From NCBI GenBank assembly GCA_018223415.1, contig JAGTTQ010000001.1:2205865-2269864 (forward strand): 64,000 nucleotides of DNA, written 5' to 3'. Shown here one piece after another: positions 26,078 to 34,818 of the stretch. Source of the stretch: Eubacteriaceae bacterium Marseille-Q4139 (GTDB lineage: Bacteria; Bacillota; Clostridia; Lachnospirales; Lachnospiraceae). Each line of letters starts with the position of its first letter. The first letter of the stretch is position 1. The position numbers and the translations under genes were made by a program. The notes below the pieces were generated by a model that had not been told where the DNA came from, ran no database searches, and was given only the letters and a program-made list of their open reading frames with translations.

Positions 26078-28038
26078 TTAAGAAACTGGTGCTAAAGAAT
26101 TTCAGACAGTTTATCGGAAAGCAGACGATTGAGTTTTCGACGGACAGGGAAAAAAACGTAACGGTTCTGATCGGTGTCAATACATCTGGAAAAACTACCC
26201 TTGTACGGGCATTTGAATGGATCCTTTACAATAAAAACGAATTTGATGATAAAAACCTACTGAACAAAAATGTTGCCGACAATATGCAGATTGATGAAAC
26301 ACAATCTGTGTCAGGGACACTCATTATCGAACACAATGGAAAGGAGTATGAAATTTCCCGCGAGCAGATCTATACCTGCACAGGTTCTGCGGTGAGAGCA
26401 TCCCGCTCGTCTGCGATGATTGCGTATCTGCAGCCGGATGGACAGACCAAAACCGTGATTGAAAGTGATTTCGGTGAAAACATTGAGAGAATTCTTCCGA
26501 GGGCATTGTCAGGGTATTTCTTTTTTGGCGGCGAGCGTGTCGGGACGATCAGCAGCCGTGACGACATTGAGGCTTCCGTGAAAGGGTTGATGGGGCTTGA
26601 TGTGCTCTATAATGCCATGACACATTTAAAGCAGGTAATCAGCAAATTCAAAAAAAGCATGGACTTTTCAGGCGATCAGAATGCATCCGAAATAAAACGG
26701 AAGCTGGATGACGTAAACAGCCGTCGGGAAGAATTGGAAGCGGAACTGGGCAATATCGAGGAACAACTGGAATATTACCGGGGAGAGAAAGAAAAATATG
26801 CAGCTTTGCTTCGTGCAAACCAGGAAACGGCAGAGGAACAAAAACGCCGTGAACAGTTGGAGTCGACTGTCTTTGAACTGAAAGCCCAGATTGAAAAAGA
26901 CAAAAAAGAACTTGTCTCCAGTTTCAGCAGAAATTCCTTTGCCTTTTTTAGTCTCCCGCTTTTAAAGCATGCAGCAGAAGTGTTGAACTCATCCAGTGAT
27001 GAGACGGAAAGTGTGCCGGAAATGACGTCGGCAGCGATTGATTATATCCTGAAAAGAGGGATTTGTATTTGTGGGACACACATATCAAAAGGGTCGGCCG
27101 CAGAACAATATTTATTGAAGGAGAGGAGAAAGCAGCCGCCGGAGTCGATAGGGGCGCTTGTGAGGCGGTACCGGGAACAGGCGTTAGAATATATTGATTC
27201 ATCAGAGACATATTATGAGGTCATGAAAAACCGCTTTTTAGATTTTCGCAAAGATCAAAGAGAATTGGGACTGCGATTGGATGAATGCGATGCAATAGAC
27301 GCCCGGTTAAAGGGGGCAAAGGATGTCAACTTTCTCGATCAATCATTTCAGGCTGCCAAAAACAAGGTTGAAGAATTTGATTCTAAGAAGAATCAGACGA
27401 TTGAGGCCATTGGAGCCTGCAAAAAAGAAATCGAGAACTATGAAAAAGAGCTGGAGGGATTTCAGAAGACAAGCTCTAAGAATATTAGAATTGCGACGTA
27501 TATCGACTATGCACAGGCTGTCTATGACTGGGTGGCTGAGGCTTATACGTCGAGAGAAAATTCGGTTAGAACGAAATTGGAGGAGAAGGTCAATGCCAAC
27601 TTCACTTCCATGTACCATGGTTCCCGTGCAATTACGATTGATGAAAAGTATCGTGTGAAATATATTGACGTTACAACAGATGAATCGGATGGATTGAGAG
27701 CAGTAAAAAGCTTTGCGTTTGTTTCGGGGCTTGTCGATCTGGCAAAAGAAGCGTTGACTTCCGGCAGGGATGACGGGGCAGACATAGGGCCGCAGTATTA
27801 TCCGTTAGTGATGGACGCTCCATTTTCCAATGTGGATGAGACCCATATCCGAAATATTTCCAGGATTCTTCCGGCTTCCGCGGAACAGGTGATTATGGCA
27901 GTTATGGAAAAAGACTGGCAGCCGGCCGCCGACATTATGGCAGAATATGTCGGAAAAACGTATTTTATTGAAAAGGATCGGGATTTGGCAGGCAGGGAAA
28001 TTGATACGATGACCCATATTAAGGCAGGTGAGTGCTGA
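26071..28038 (+). CDS. DndD-like SMC/Rad50-type ATPase
   Basis: A 655-residue protein with the N-terminal NFRQFIGKQTIEF and Walker A GVNTSGKTTL, the DndD-typical phrase LSGYFFFGGERVGTIS near residue 155, long coiled coils (about 205-285 and 405-480) around a CICG hinge-like segment, and a C-terminal Walker B YPLVMDAPFSNVDETH. DndD is an ATPase that helps present DNA for phosphorothioate modification. Its stop overlaps the start of the next gene (TGATG), which is the gene split by the conjugative element. Confidence 0.87.
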   Translation: MLIKKLVLKNFRQFIGKQTIEFSTDREKNVTVLIGVNTSGKTTLVRAFEWILYNKNEFDDKNLLNKNVADNMQIDETQSVSGTLIIEHNGKEYEISREQIYTCTGSAVRASRSSAMIAYLQPDGQTKTVIESDFGENIERILPRALSGYFFFGGERVGTISSRDDIEASVKGLMGLDVLYNAMTHLKQVISKFKKSMDFSGDQNASEIKRKLDDVNSRREELEAELGNIEEQLEYYRGEKEKYAALLRANQETAEEQKRREQLESTVFELKAQIEKDKKELVSSFSRNSFAFFSLPLLKHAAEVLNSSSDETESVPEMTSAAIDYILKRGICICGTHISKGSAAEQYLLKERRKQPPESIGALVRRYREQALEYIDSSETYYEVMKNRFLDFRKDQRELGLRLDECDAIDARLKGAKDVNFLDQSFQAAKNKVEEFDSKKNQTIEAIGACKKEIENYEKELEGFQKTSSKNIRIATYIDYAQAVYDWVAEAYTSRENSVRTKLEEKVNANFTSMYHGSRAITIDEKYRVKYIDVTTDESDGLRAVKSFAFVSGLVDLAKEALTSGRDDGADIGPQYYPLVMDAPFSNVDETHIRNISRILPASAEQVIMAVMEKDWQPAADIMAEYVGKTYFIEKDRDLAGREIDTMTHIKAGEC

Positions 28039-28156
28039 TGTTTGATAAAGACATGCAAATTCGCGGGAAACACGCTACATACTGGAAAGCATTGACGCAG
28101 CTTCCGGGCAATGCTGTGGAGACCAGCAAAAACTTTAAAATCTTTGAAAATTGCAA
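28038..28156 (+). pseudogene. 5' fragment of the defence-operon gene split by the element
   Basis: ATG at 28038 overlaps the DndD-like stop. The frame reads MFDKDMQIRGKHATYWKAL and continues to FKIFENCN before running into element DNA, where it stops at 28162. The remainder begins at 51921. Joining 28156 to 51921 gives an uninterrupted 186-residue frame. The position after DndD is where dndE lies in classical clusters, but I see no clear DndE similarity. Confidence 0.8.
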
Positions 28157-28175
28157 CGCTTGACAAAGGGAAACA
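28157..28175 (+). repeat. Left end of element (attL half-site)
   Basis: CGCTTGACAAAGGGAAACA. It matches the reverse complement of 51904-51922 at 17 of 19 positions. The first CG is the likely crossover dinucleotide shared with the right end. Confidence 0.78.
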
Positions 28176-28212
28176 TGATAAACAACAACAAAATGGACTG
28201 TCAACCTTACCG

Positions 28213-28248
28213 AAAACGCCGCCCGGCTGTAAAAAGGGCGGCGTTTTT
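28213..28248. terminator. Bidirectional terminator at the left end of the element
   Basis: AAAACGCCGCCC (28213-28224) pairs perfectly with GGGCGGCGTTTT (28236-28247), with A-rich and T-rich sides. It would insulate the element from transcription of the split host operon. A second hairpin, CGGGGCCAAAA/TTTTGGCCCCG at 28282-28308, lies between it and the ParB gene and could be an attenuator. Confidence 0.85.
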
Positions 28249-28341
28249 GCGTGACAGGGAAAGGAGGAAGAAGTAACAGGGGCGGGGCCAAAATAAGGTT
28301 TTGGCCCCGTTCGCATTTGAAAAAGTAAGGAGGTCAAGCGA

Positions 28342-29844
28342 ATGGCAGAAGAAAAGAAAACGGCCCCGGCCCCGGAGGAGCAGAAGCCGGAGCCTCCCGC
28401 GCCGGAAACGCCGGATGCCCCCACCCCGCCGGGGCTGGAGGTGCTGACCGTGGAGGAACAGCTCATTTTGGAACATGAAGGGCGGGCCGCCCTTTTTGAA
28501 ATGGGCGAGGCGATCCCGGACGCCTCCGAATTTCCCGGCGTGATGATCCCGGAACAGCCCGCCCCGGAGCCGGAGGCCCAGGTGGTGCTCCCCGGCATGG
28601 AGGACCCCCCGGCCCCGGAGAACAAGGTGATCGACCTGTCGTCCATCCGGGCGGATGCTGGGCAGGAGCAGCAGGCGGGCCCGGTCAAGGAGGGCGGCCA
28701 GGAGTGGGAGCGGCCCCAGGAGGAGCCGGAGCAGAAACCCCGCCGTGGCCGCCGCCCCAAGAACAAGGAGGCCCCGGCCCAGGGGGAGAAGCCCAAGCGC
28801 AAGGGCCGCCCGCCCAAGGCGGAGAAGCAGGCCACCCCCGGCGGGGGCGGCGCTGGCAAGGCGGCCAAGACCGCCAAGCGGGACAAGGCCGCCGGGAAGT
28901 CCGGCCCGGCCCAGGAGGAGGCCCCGCCGCCGCCCGCCCCGGAACCGCCGACCCAACTCAAAGACGCCTCCCGCGCTGAAAAGGAGGAGATCGTCTACCT
29001 GGACCTCGACCAGCTCCACCCGTTCCAGAACCACCCGTTCGGTGTCCGGGATGATGTGGAGATGCAGGGCCTTGTGTCGTCCGTCAAGGCTGGCGGCGTC
29101 CATCAGCCCGCCCTGGTGCGTCCCCGTGAGGGCGGGGGCTATGAGATCGTAGCGGGTCACAGGCGGCAGCGGGCTTGCGAGCTGGCGGGCTACAAGAATA
29201 TGCCCTGTATCGTCCGCGACATGACGGACGATCAGGCGATCCTTGCTATGACGGACGACAACCTGCGCCACCGTGAAACGATCCTGCCCAGTGAGAAGGC
29301 GGCGGCCTTGCAGCAGCAGTACGAGGCCATCAAGCACCAGGGGGCGCGGGGCGACGGCGCGGACATTGGCAAGCTGTCCCTGGACAAAGTGGGCGAGCGC
29401 AACGGCATGAGCGGCAAGACGGTCCAGCGGTACATTTATCTCAATGATCTTGTGCCGGAGCTGAAACAGCTCATGGACGGCGGCAAGATGTCGTTCACCC
29501 CCGCCGTGGAGATTTCCCGTATCAGGACCGAACATCAGAAGTATATCGCTGTCTCCATTGAGGGGCAGCAGTCGTCCCCCTCCAAGGCCCAGGCGAAGAA
29601 GCTGCGGGAGATGGACGAGAAGAACCAGCTCAACCCGGACGTGATCGACGCGGTGTTGAGCCAGGAGAAGAAAAAGGAGGATTTCGACGTGATCATCAGT
29701 TCTGCGGAGTTGGCCCAGTTTTTCGGCAAGGACAAGACGCCTCGTGAGATGAAGGACCAGATCATGGCCCTGCTGGGGGAGTGGAAGGACAAGCAGCCCC
29801 CGGAGCTGGGCAAGGGCGTGAAGAAAGTGGATCGGGAGAAGTGA
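28342..29844 (+). CDS. ParB/Spo0J-family DNA-binding protein
   Basis: A 500-residue protein. Residues 1-210 are a low-complexity Pro/Glu/Lys-rich region (PKNKEAPAQGEKPKRKGRPP). The ParB core follows: DLDQLHPFQNHPF, the CTP-binding AGHRRQRACELAGY, RHRETILPSEKAAAL, and a helix-turn-helix VGERNGMSGKTVQRYIYLNDL. It is the first gene of the element and no ParA is present, so a regulatory (KorB-like) or nucleoid-type role is as plausible as partition. AAGGAGG lies upstream of the ATG. A copy of the element's ten-fold palindrome sits immediately after its stop. Confidence 0.9.
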   Translation: MAEEKKTAPAPEEQKPEPPAPETPDAPTPPGLEVLTVEEQLILEHEGRAALFEMGEAIPDASEFPGVMIPEQPAPEPEAQVVLPGMEDPPAPENKVIDLSSIRADAGQEQQAGPVKEGGQEWERPQEEPEQKPRRGRRPKNKEAPAQGEKPKRKGRPPKAEKQATPGGGGAGKAAKTAKRDKAAGKSGPAQEEAPPPPAPEPPTQLKDASRAEKEEIVYLDLDQLHPFQNHPFGVRDDVEMQGLVSSVKAGGVHQPALVRPREGGGYEIVAGHRRQRACELAGYKNMPCIVRDMTDDQAILAMTDDNLRHRETILPSEKAAALQQQYEAIKHQGARGDGADIGKLSLDKVGERNGMSGKTVQRYIYLNDLVPELKQLMDGGKMSFTPAVEISRIRTEHQKYIAVSIEGQQSSPSKAQAKKLREMDEKNQLNPDVIDAVLSQEKKKEDFDVIISSAELAQFFGKDKTPREMKDQIMALLGEWKDKQPPELGKGVKKVDREK

Positions 29845-29847
29845 GCG

Positions 29848-29874
29848 AACATCTGGACACCGTGTCCAGATGTT
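29848..29874. repeat. Palindrome copy 1 (after parB)
   Basis: Perfect palindrome with the core CTGGACAC-C-GTGTCCAG and flanks AACAT/ATGTT, followed by TTTCG. It could also act as a terminator for parB. Confidence 0.9.
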
Positions 29875-29907
29875 TTTCGTTCCCGGTCCCCGTAAAAGGG
29901 CTCTTGT

Positions 29908-30050
29908 GGAATATCCCCCGTCGCCGCGCCGCCCATAGCACAGCCGGGGCAGCCTGTCAAGGGCAAAGCCGCCGCTGTGCGGCGGTGCTCCGCACCCTTG
30001 ACTGGCAGTCCCGGCTGTGCTACTCCCAAGGCGCGACGGGGGATATATCC
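29908..30050. repeat. Long near-perfect hairpin (about 140 nt)
   Basis: ATATCCCCCGTCGC at 29911 pairs with GCGACGGGGGATAT ending at 30046. Pairing continues through TAGCACAGCCGGG / CCCGGCTGTGCTA and TCAAGGG / CCCTTGA to an apical GCCGCC/GGCGGT stem. No protein is likely. It may be a palindromic MITE-like repeat or a structured RNA. Confidence 0.8.
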
Positions 30051-30062
30051 TCCAGAGCCGCC

Positions 30063-30090
30063 CCCCTTTCCCCAAGAATGGGGAAAGGGG
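30063..30090. terminator. GC-rich hairpin downstream of the long hairpin
   Basis: CCCCTTTCCCCA / TGGGGAAAGGGG with an AGAA loop, perfect over 12 bp. No U-tract follows, so it may be an RNA-stabilising or pausing structure rather than a true terminator. Confidence 0.5.
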
Positions 30091-30164
30091 CGGGGGGAAA
30101 AGGGGCTGACCGTCCCCCTCCCAACCATTCCATACAACATTCCAACTGAACGGAGGTTTTCAAT

Positions 30165-30506
30165 ATGAAAATGCCCCTGGCGTATGTCACCGCCGCATGG
30201 AGCGGCGACCCCACGGAGGCGACGGAGCAGGCCGTCCGGTACTGCCGGGCGGTCTACGAGGCGGGCTTTTCGCCCATCTGCCCCACGCTGTACCTCCCCC
30301 TGATCCTGAACGACGCTGTGCCGGAGGAGCACAAGAGCAGCATCGACATGAGCCGGGACCTGCTGCGCCGCTCCCGCGTGCTGGTGGTCTGCGGCCACGC
30401 TGTCACCGAGGCGGTGAAGAACGACATCGCTGTGGCCCAGCGGTTGAAGATCACGGCCACCACCCTGGAGGGTATTCTGACGGTAAAGGGGCAGGGCCGC
30501 TGCTGA
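30165..30506 (+). CDS. DUF4406/deoxyribosyltransferase-like small protein
   Basis: A 113-residue protein with a Rossmann-like start (PLAYVTAAWSGDPTEATEQAVRYCRAV) and a later RSRVLVVCGHAVTEAVKNDIAVAQ, the pattern of the small nucleoside-2-deoxyribosyltransferase-like proteins (DUF4406 and relatives) frequent on phages and conjugative elements. Its role is unknown. GGAGGTTTTCAAT precedes the ATG. The stop TGA at 30504-30506 overlaps the proposed CTG start of the methyltransferase gene. Confidence 0.7.
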   Translation: MKMPLAYVTAAWSGDPTEATEQAVRYCRAVYEAGFSPICPTLYLPLILNDAVPEEHKSSIDMSRDLLRRSRVLVVCGHAVTEAVKNDIAVAQRLKITATTLEGILTVKGQGRC

Positions 30507-31578
30507 CCCTGGGCAGCCTCTTTGACGGGATCGGCGTGTTCCCCCTGGCCGCCCGGCGTCAGGGGATCGTCCCCCTGTGGGCCAGCGAGATCGAAAAGGC
30601 CCCTATCTCCATCACGAAACGCCACTTCCCGGATATGGAGCACCTGGGGGACATCACCCAGCTCCACGGCGGGGAGGTCCCGCCCGTGGACATCATCACG
30701 TTCGGGTCCCCCTGCCAAAATCTATCCAGCGCGGGCCGCCGGGAGGGGCTGGGCGGGACAAAATCCAGCCTGTTTTTTCAGGCGGTACGCATGATCGAGG
30801 AAATGAGGGATGCCACTGGAGGTCAATTTCCAACAATCGTTATTTGGGAAAACGTCATGGGAGCTCTGCTATCAGGAGACAGGCTGGATTTTAGAGCCGT
30901 CCTGCAATCTCTCACAGACGCCGAAATTCCAATGCCTGCTTCTGGACGCTGGGCCAATGCCGGAATGGTGCGAGGCGGAGGGCGTGACGTGTGCTGGCGT
31001 CTGCTGGACGCCCAACACTGGGCAGACCCCCGGCTGGCCCGGCGTCAGCGGGTGTTCGTCGTGGCCGATCTTGGAGGCCGACGTGCCGGAGCGATCCTGT
31101 TTAAGCGCCGCCGCCTGTTCCCGCTACCTGCGCCTTGCGGAGACTTTGGGCTGTCCCCCGCCGGAGCGGATCGAATATCTGCTGATGAAGCAGGGGGGCC
31201 ACTACCAGTCGTCCACCCCTTTCAAGGCTACCGTATGCGGGGGGCGGCCAAGGCGGGGACGTGGGGAACTTCCTGGGGAGCTTCGGAAAACCAACTGACC
31301 CTTTTCCCACCCTGATGGCCGGGGGGCTGACGGTGTTTGCCCTGTGGCGGGAGGGCCGGGAGGCGGAGGGGGTGATAACGTGGCTGACCCCCACCGAGGG
31401 AGAGCGGGCCATGGGCCTGCCTGACGGCTGGACGGCGTTCGGCTACGACGGGCGGCCCATCTCCGCCCGCGCCCGGCAAAAGGCCCTGGGAAACTCTATC
31501 GCCCTGCCCTGTGCGGAGTACATCATGGCGGGAGTAAAGGAGGAATTAGAGGGAGGGAAGAACGATAGCGATACTTGA
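30500..31578 (+). pseudogene. Cytosine-C5 DNA methyltransferase, frameshifted
   Basis: The frame opens with LTLGSLFDGIGVFPLA (motif I), then FGSPCQNLSSAGRREG (PCQ catalytic loop), IWENVMGAL (ENV) and RQRVFVVAD (motif VIII). Near 31250 the frame is lost: the coding sense continues one frame over from DVGNFLGSFGKPTDPFPTLM to MGLPDGW and ALGNSIALP (motif X). Restoring one A in CCAAGGCGGGG would rejoin them. No ATG, GTG or TTG start is suitably placed; the likely start is CTG at 30500. As read, the enzyme lacks its C-terminal motifs and is probably inactive, unless this is a sequencing error. Confidence 0.78.
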
Positions 31579-32275
31579 AGCCTGTGTGACGAACCTGGGC
31601 AAATACAACGAGGGCCAGCTTGCCTATGCGCGGGTGACGTTCCCCACCGACACCGAAACCGTACAGGCGGCTTTGAAGAAAATCGGGATAGACGGTATTC
31701 GGTATGAGGAGGTTTTCATTTCCGATTACGACGGCGATATGCCCCAGCTCCACAAGCGCCTGGGCGAGTACGAGAACATCGACGAGCTGAATTATCTGGC
31801 CTGTGTGCTGTCGGAGCTGTCCCAGGACGAGCTGGCAAAGTTTGAGGCCGTCATGGACAGCGGCGAGTACACCGGCAGCGTGAAAGAGCTGATCAATCTT
31901 GCCCAAAATCTGGACAACTACGACTTCTATCCCGACATTGACAGCGAGGAGGCCCTGGGGCGAATGTATATCCAGGAGCTTGAAGCCGTCCAGGTGCCGG
32001 AGCACCTGATCGACTACATTGACTACGAGGCATACGGGCGGGACGTGCGGATCAACGAGGGCGGCCACTTCGCCCCTGGCGGCTATGTCATGTGCAATCA
32101 GGGTTCTTTTGTGGAGCATTACCACGGGATCGAGGACATACCCGCCGGGCAGCGGGTATTTTCTATGCCCAAACTGCCCATCCGGGAGCAGATGGCCGCC
32201 TACCGGGAAATGATGGACCGGGCTCCCCCGCCCGCCGAACGGCCCGCGCCCAGGGTGGGCCGGGAGGACAGGTAG
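31565..32275 (+). CDS. ardA: Antirestriction protein ArdA
   Basis: A 236-residue acidic DNA mimic that blocks type I restriction enzymes when the element enters a new host. Family phrases are VTNLGKYNEGQLAYARVTFPT at the start, then NIDELNYLACVLSEL, NLAQNLDNYDFYPDI, EALGRMYIQ and YIDYEAYGRDVRINEGG. The normal N-terminus (AILEAxVTNLGKYNEG) maps to an ATA codon at 31565, with GGGAGGGAAG just upstream. The only later canonical start, GTG 31586, has no ribosome site and would cut the first strand. ATA initiation is therefore proposed. A palindrome copy follows its stop. Confidence 0.9.
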   Translation: MAILEACVTNLGKYNEGQLAYARVTFPTDTETVQAALKKIGIDGIRYEEVFISDYDGDMPQLHKRLGEYENIDELNYLACVLSELSQDELAKFEAVMDSGEYTGSVKELINLAQNLDNYDFYPDIDSEEALGRMYIQELEAVQVPEHLIDYIDYEAYGRDVRINEGGHFAPGGYVMCNQGSFVEHYHGIEDIPAGQRVFSMPKLPIREQMAAYREMMDRAPPPAERPAPRVGREDR

Positions 32276-32277
32276 GA

Positions 32278-32300
32278 CTTCTGGACACGGTGTCCAGAAG
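32278..32300. repeat. Palindrome copy 2 (between ardA and pcfB-like gene)
   Basis: Perfect palindrome, core CTGGACAC-G-GTGTCCAG with CTT/AAG flanks. Confidence 0.9.
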
Positions 32301-32330
32301 CGGCCCGGCGGCAAATAGGAGGTGTTTTGT

Positions 32331-32795
32331 ATTGTAGATGAAGATATTTCCCGGCGGACGATAGCCCTGTCCATCCAGACGGGGAAGCTGTCGGCGCGGA
32401 CGCTGGCCTGGGCGTTGCGGGCGGCTGGGCGGAAGATCCAAAAGGAGGCCCACAAGACGCCCCACGGCAGGCAGACCGTCAAGCAGCTTATGAAGCAGGG
32501 TGAGGCGACCAACAGCCTCCCCGTGGAGGCCCCCAGGGAGTTTGACCGGGTGGCCCGGCGCTGGAATGTGGACTATGCCTTTTACAAGAACGGCGACGGA
32601 AAGTATCTGCTGTTCTTCAAATCCAAGCAGGCCGACGCCATCACCGCCTGTTTCGGGGAATACTCCCACCGTATCATGGACCGGCCCAGGGCGCGGCGCG
32701 TCCCCATCCTGGAGCGGATGAAGCGGGCCGGGGAGCTGCTACGGCAGCGGCCCCAAAAGGAACGGGCAAAGGAGGCGGAGCGTGAAGAAAGGTAG
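32331..32795 (+). CDS. PcfB/DUF3801-family conjugation protein
   Basis: A 154-residue protein matching PcfB-type proteins: VDEDISRRTIALSIQTGKLSARTLAWAL, then HGRQTVKQLMKQGE and FDRVARRWNVDYAFYKNGDGKYLLFFKSKQADAI. PcfB-like proteins accompany relaxases or coupling proteins in Gram-positive conjugation. AGGAGGTG at 32318-32325 is 5-6 bp before an ATT codon (32331) that fits the family N-terminus; the in-frame GTG at 32322 overlaps the ribosome site itself. ATT is therefore the proposed start. The last 14 bp overlap the VirD4 gene. Confidence 0.83.
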   Translation: MVDEDISRRTIALSIQTGKLSARTLAWALRAAGRKIQKEAHKTPHGRQTVKQLMKQGEATNSLPVEAPREFDRVARRWNVDYAFYKNGDGKYLLFFKSKQADAITACFGEYSHRIMDRPRARRVPILERMKRAGELLRQRPQKERAKEAEREER

Positions 32796-34620
32796 CTTGA
32801 AAAAGTACATTCTCCCTAATATGCCCTACCTGTTCATGGCCTGGGCCTGTTTGAAGCTGGGGACGGCCTACCGGCTGGCGGCTGGGGCCAACGCCGGCCA
32901 AAAGCTGGTGGGCATGATGGCGATGATCAACACGGCCTTTGCCTCCCCCGCCCCTGGGCTGGACCCGGTGGACTGGCTGGTGGGGATCGCGGGGGCGGCG
33001 GCCATCCGGCTGTTCGTCTACATCAAGGCCAAGAACGCGAAAAAATACCGCCGGGACGAGGAGTACGGATCGGCCCGCTGGGGCGGCCCGAAAGACATCG
33101 CCCCTTTCGTCGATCCCAAGTTTGAGAAAAATGTCATTCTCTCCGGGACGGAATTTCTCACCACCAACACCCGGCCCAAGAACCCGGCCAACGCCCGGAA
33201 CCTCAACGCCTGTGTGATCGGCTCCTCCGGCAGCGGCAAGACCCGCTTCTGGCTCACCCCCCAGCTCCTCCAGGCTCACAGCTCCTATGTGGTAGTGGAC
33301 CCCAAGGGCGGGGTGCTGTCCCAGGTGGGCTATTTTCTCCAGAAGAAAAAGGGGTACAAGATCAAGGTTTTTAACAGCATTGATTTTTCCCGCTCCATGC
33401 ACTACAACCCCCTGGCCTATATCCATAACGAGGCGGATATTCTGAAATTCGTGAATACCCTGATCGCCAACACCAAGGGGGAGGGCAAAGAGGGGGACCC
33501 GTTCTGGACCAAATCGGAAACGCTTCTGTACTGCGCCCTGATCGCCTATATCATCTTCGAGGGGCCGGAGGAGGACCGGAACATGAACACGCTGGTGGAT
33601 ATGATCTCCGGTATGGAGGTCAAGGAGGACGACCCGGACTTTATGAACGCCATCGACTATATGTTCAAGGGCCTGGAGAAGCGCAAGCCGGATTGCTTCG
33701 CCGTGAAGCAGTACAAGAAGTACAAATTAGCCAGCGGCAAGACGGCGCGGAGCATACTTATTAGCTGCGGGGCGCGACTGGCCCCCTTTGACATCCCCCA
33801 GCTCCGGGAGATCATGTCCTACGACGAGATGGAGCTGGACCGCCTGGGGGACAGGCGGACGGCGGCTTTCTTCATCATCAGCGACACGGACACCACCTAC
33901 AATTTCATTGTGGCGCTGGCGTTCTCCCAAATGTTCAACCTCCTGTGCGAGAGGGCGGACAACGTGCATGGGGGCCGCCTGCCCCACCACGTCCGGGTGC
34001 TGTGGGACGAGGCCGCCAACACCGGGCAGGTGCCCAACCTGGAGAAGCTGGTGGCGGTGATCCGCTCCCGCGAGGTTAGTTTGACCCTGTTCTATCAGGC
34101 CCAGTCCCAATGCAAGGCCATTTACAAGGACAACGCCGAAACGATCATGGGCAATATGGACAGCGTGGTATTCCTGGGCGGGCGCGAGCACTCCACCGTC
34201 AAGGAGATTTCCGAGGCGTGGCTGGGCAAGCAGACCATCTCCATGCAGACGGACAGCCGGTCCCGCGGGCAGTCCGAGAGTTACAGCCAGAATACCCAAC
34301 GCCTGGGCCGGGAGCTTATGACGATGGACGAGCTCACCACCATGCCCGGCGACAAGTGCATTATCCAGCTCCGGGGGCTGCGGCCCTTTTTCTCCCCCAA
34401 GTACGACTTGAAGCAGCACCCCAACTACCGCTATACGGCGGAGGCGGACAAGAAAAATTCCTTTGACCTGTCCCGCCTGATAAACCGCCGCATGGAGAAG
34501 CTGGACCCTGACGAGCAATATACCGTATACGAGGCGGACGTGCCGGACGAGGCGAACATAGGCGAGGACGAGGACATTCTCAACTATGACGACCTGGACG
34601 ACCCGGACGCTTTTGTATAG
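32782..34620 (+). CDS. virD4: VirD4/TraG-type coupling protein
   Basis: A 612-residue type IV coupling ATPase that brings the relaxase-DNA complex to the secretion channel. Two N-terminal membrane segments (residues about 10-28 and 63-82) are followed by YGSARWGGPKDI, Walker A GSSGSGKT (147-154), the VVVDPKGG segment, and Walker B LWDEAANTG. The start is GTG, with AAAGGAGG at 32768-32775. The C-terminal acidic tail (DEANIGEDEDILNYDDLDD) may bind the relaxosome. Confidence 0.95.
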   Translation: MKKGSLKKYILPNMPYLFMAWACLKLGTAYRLAAGANAGQKLVGMMAMINTAFASPAPGLDPVDWLVGIAGAAAIRLFVYIKAKNAKKYRRDEEYGSARWGGPKDIAPFVDPKFEKNVILSGTEFLTTNTRPKNPANARNLNACVIGSSGSGKTRFWLTPQLLQAHSSYVVVDPKGGVLSQVGYFLQKKKGYKIKVFNSIDFSRSMHYNPLAYIHNEADILKFVNTLIANTKGEGKEGDPFWTKSETLLYCALIAYIIFEGPEEDRNMNTLVDMISGMEVKEDDPDFMNAIDYMFKGLEKRKPDCFAVKQYKKYKLASGKTARSILISCGARLAPFDIPQLREIMSYDEMELDRLGDRRTAAFFIISDTDTTYNFIVALAFSQMFNLLCERADNVHGGRLPHHVRVLWDEAANTGQVPNLEKLVAVIRSREVSLTLFYQAQSQCKAIYKDNAETIMGNMDSVVFLGGREHSTVKEISEAWLGKQTISMQTDSRSRGQSESYSQNTQRLGRELMTMDELTTMPGDKCIIQLRGLRPFFSPKYDLKQHPNYRYTAEADKKNSFDLSRLINRRMEKLDPDEQYTVYEADVPDEANIGEDEDILNYDDLDDPDAFV

Positions 34621-34636
34621 CTTTTGGCAAAGGGGT

Positions 34637-34739
34637 CCCCGCAAAGTCGAAAGACTTTGTGGGGGAGGAGGCGCAACGAAGCGAACGCAGTTTTCGCCGC
34701 AAGGCGGAAACGGAGTTGAGCGGAGTTTGTGCCGACGAG
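34637..34739 (+). repeat. Structured repeat element, copy A (intergenic)
   Basis: Hairpin 1: CCCCGCAAAGTC-GAAA-GACTTTGTGGGG. It is followed by GGAGGCGCAACGAAG and hairpin 2, TTTTCGCC-GCAA-GGCGGAAA, then CGGAGTTTGTGCCGACGAG. The same arrangement, with compensating base changes, recurs at 42194-42299 inside a coding sequence. Confidence 0.75.
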
Positions 34740-34818
34740 TCCAGAGGCAGACGCGCCGCCTGACAAGGGCGGCTTTTTCATGGCCGGGGCTTCGTCCCCG
34801 GAGAAAATGGAGGTTTTT

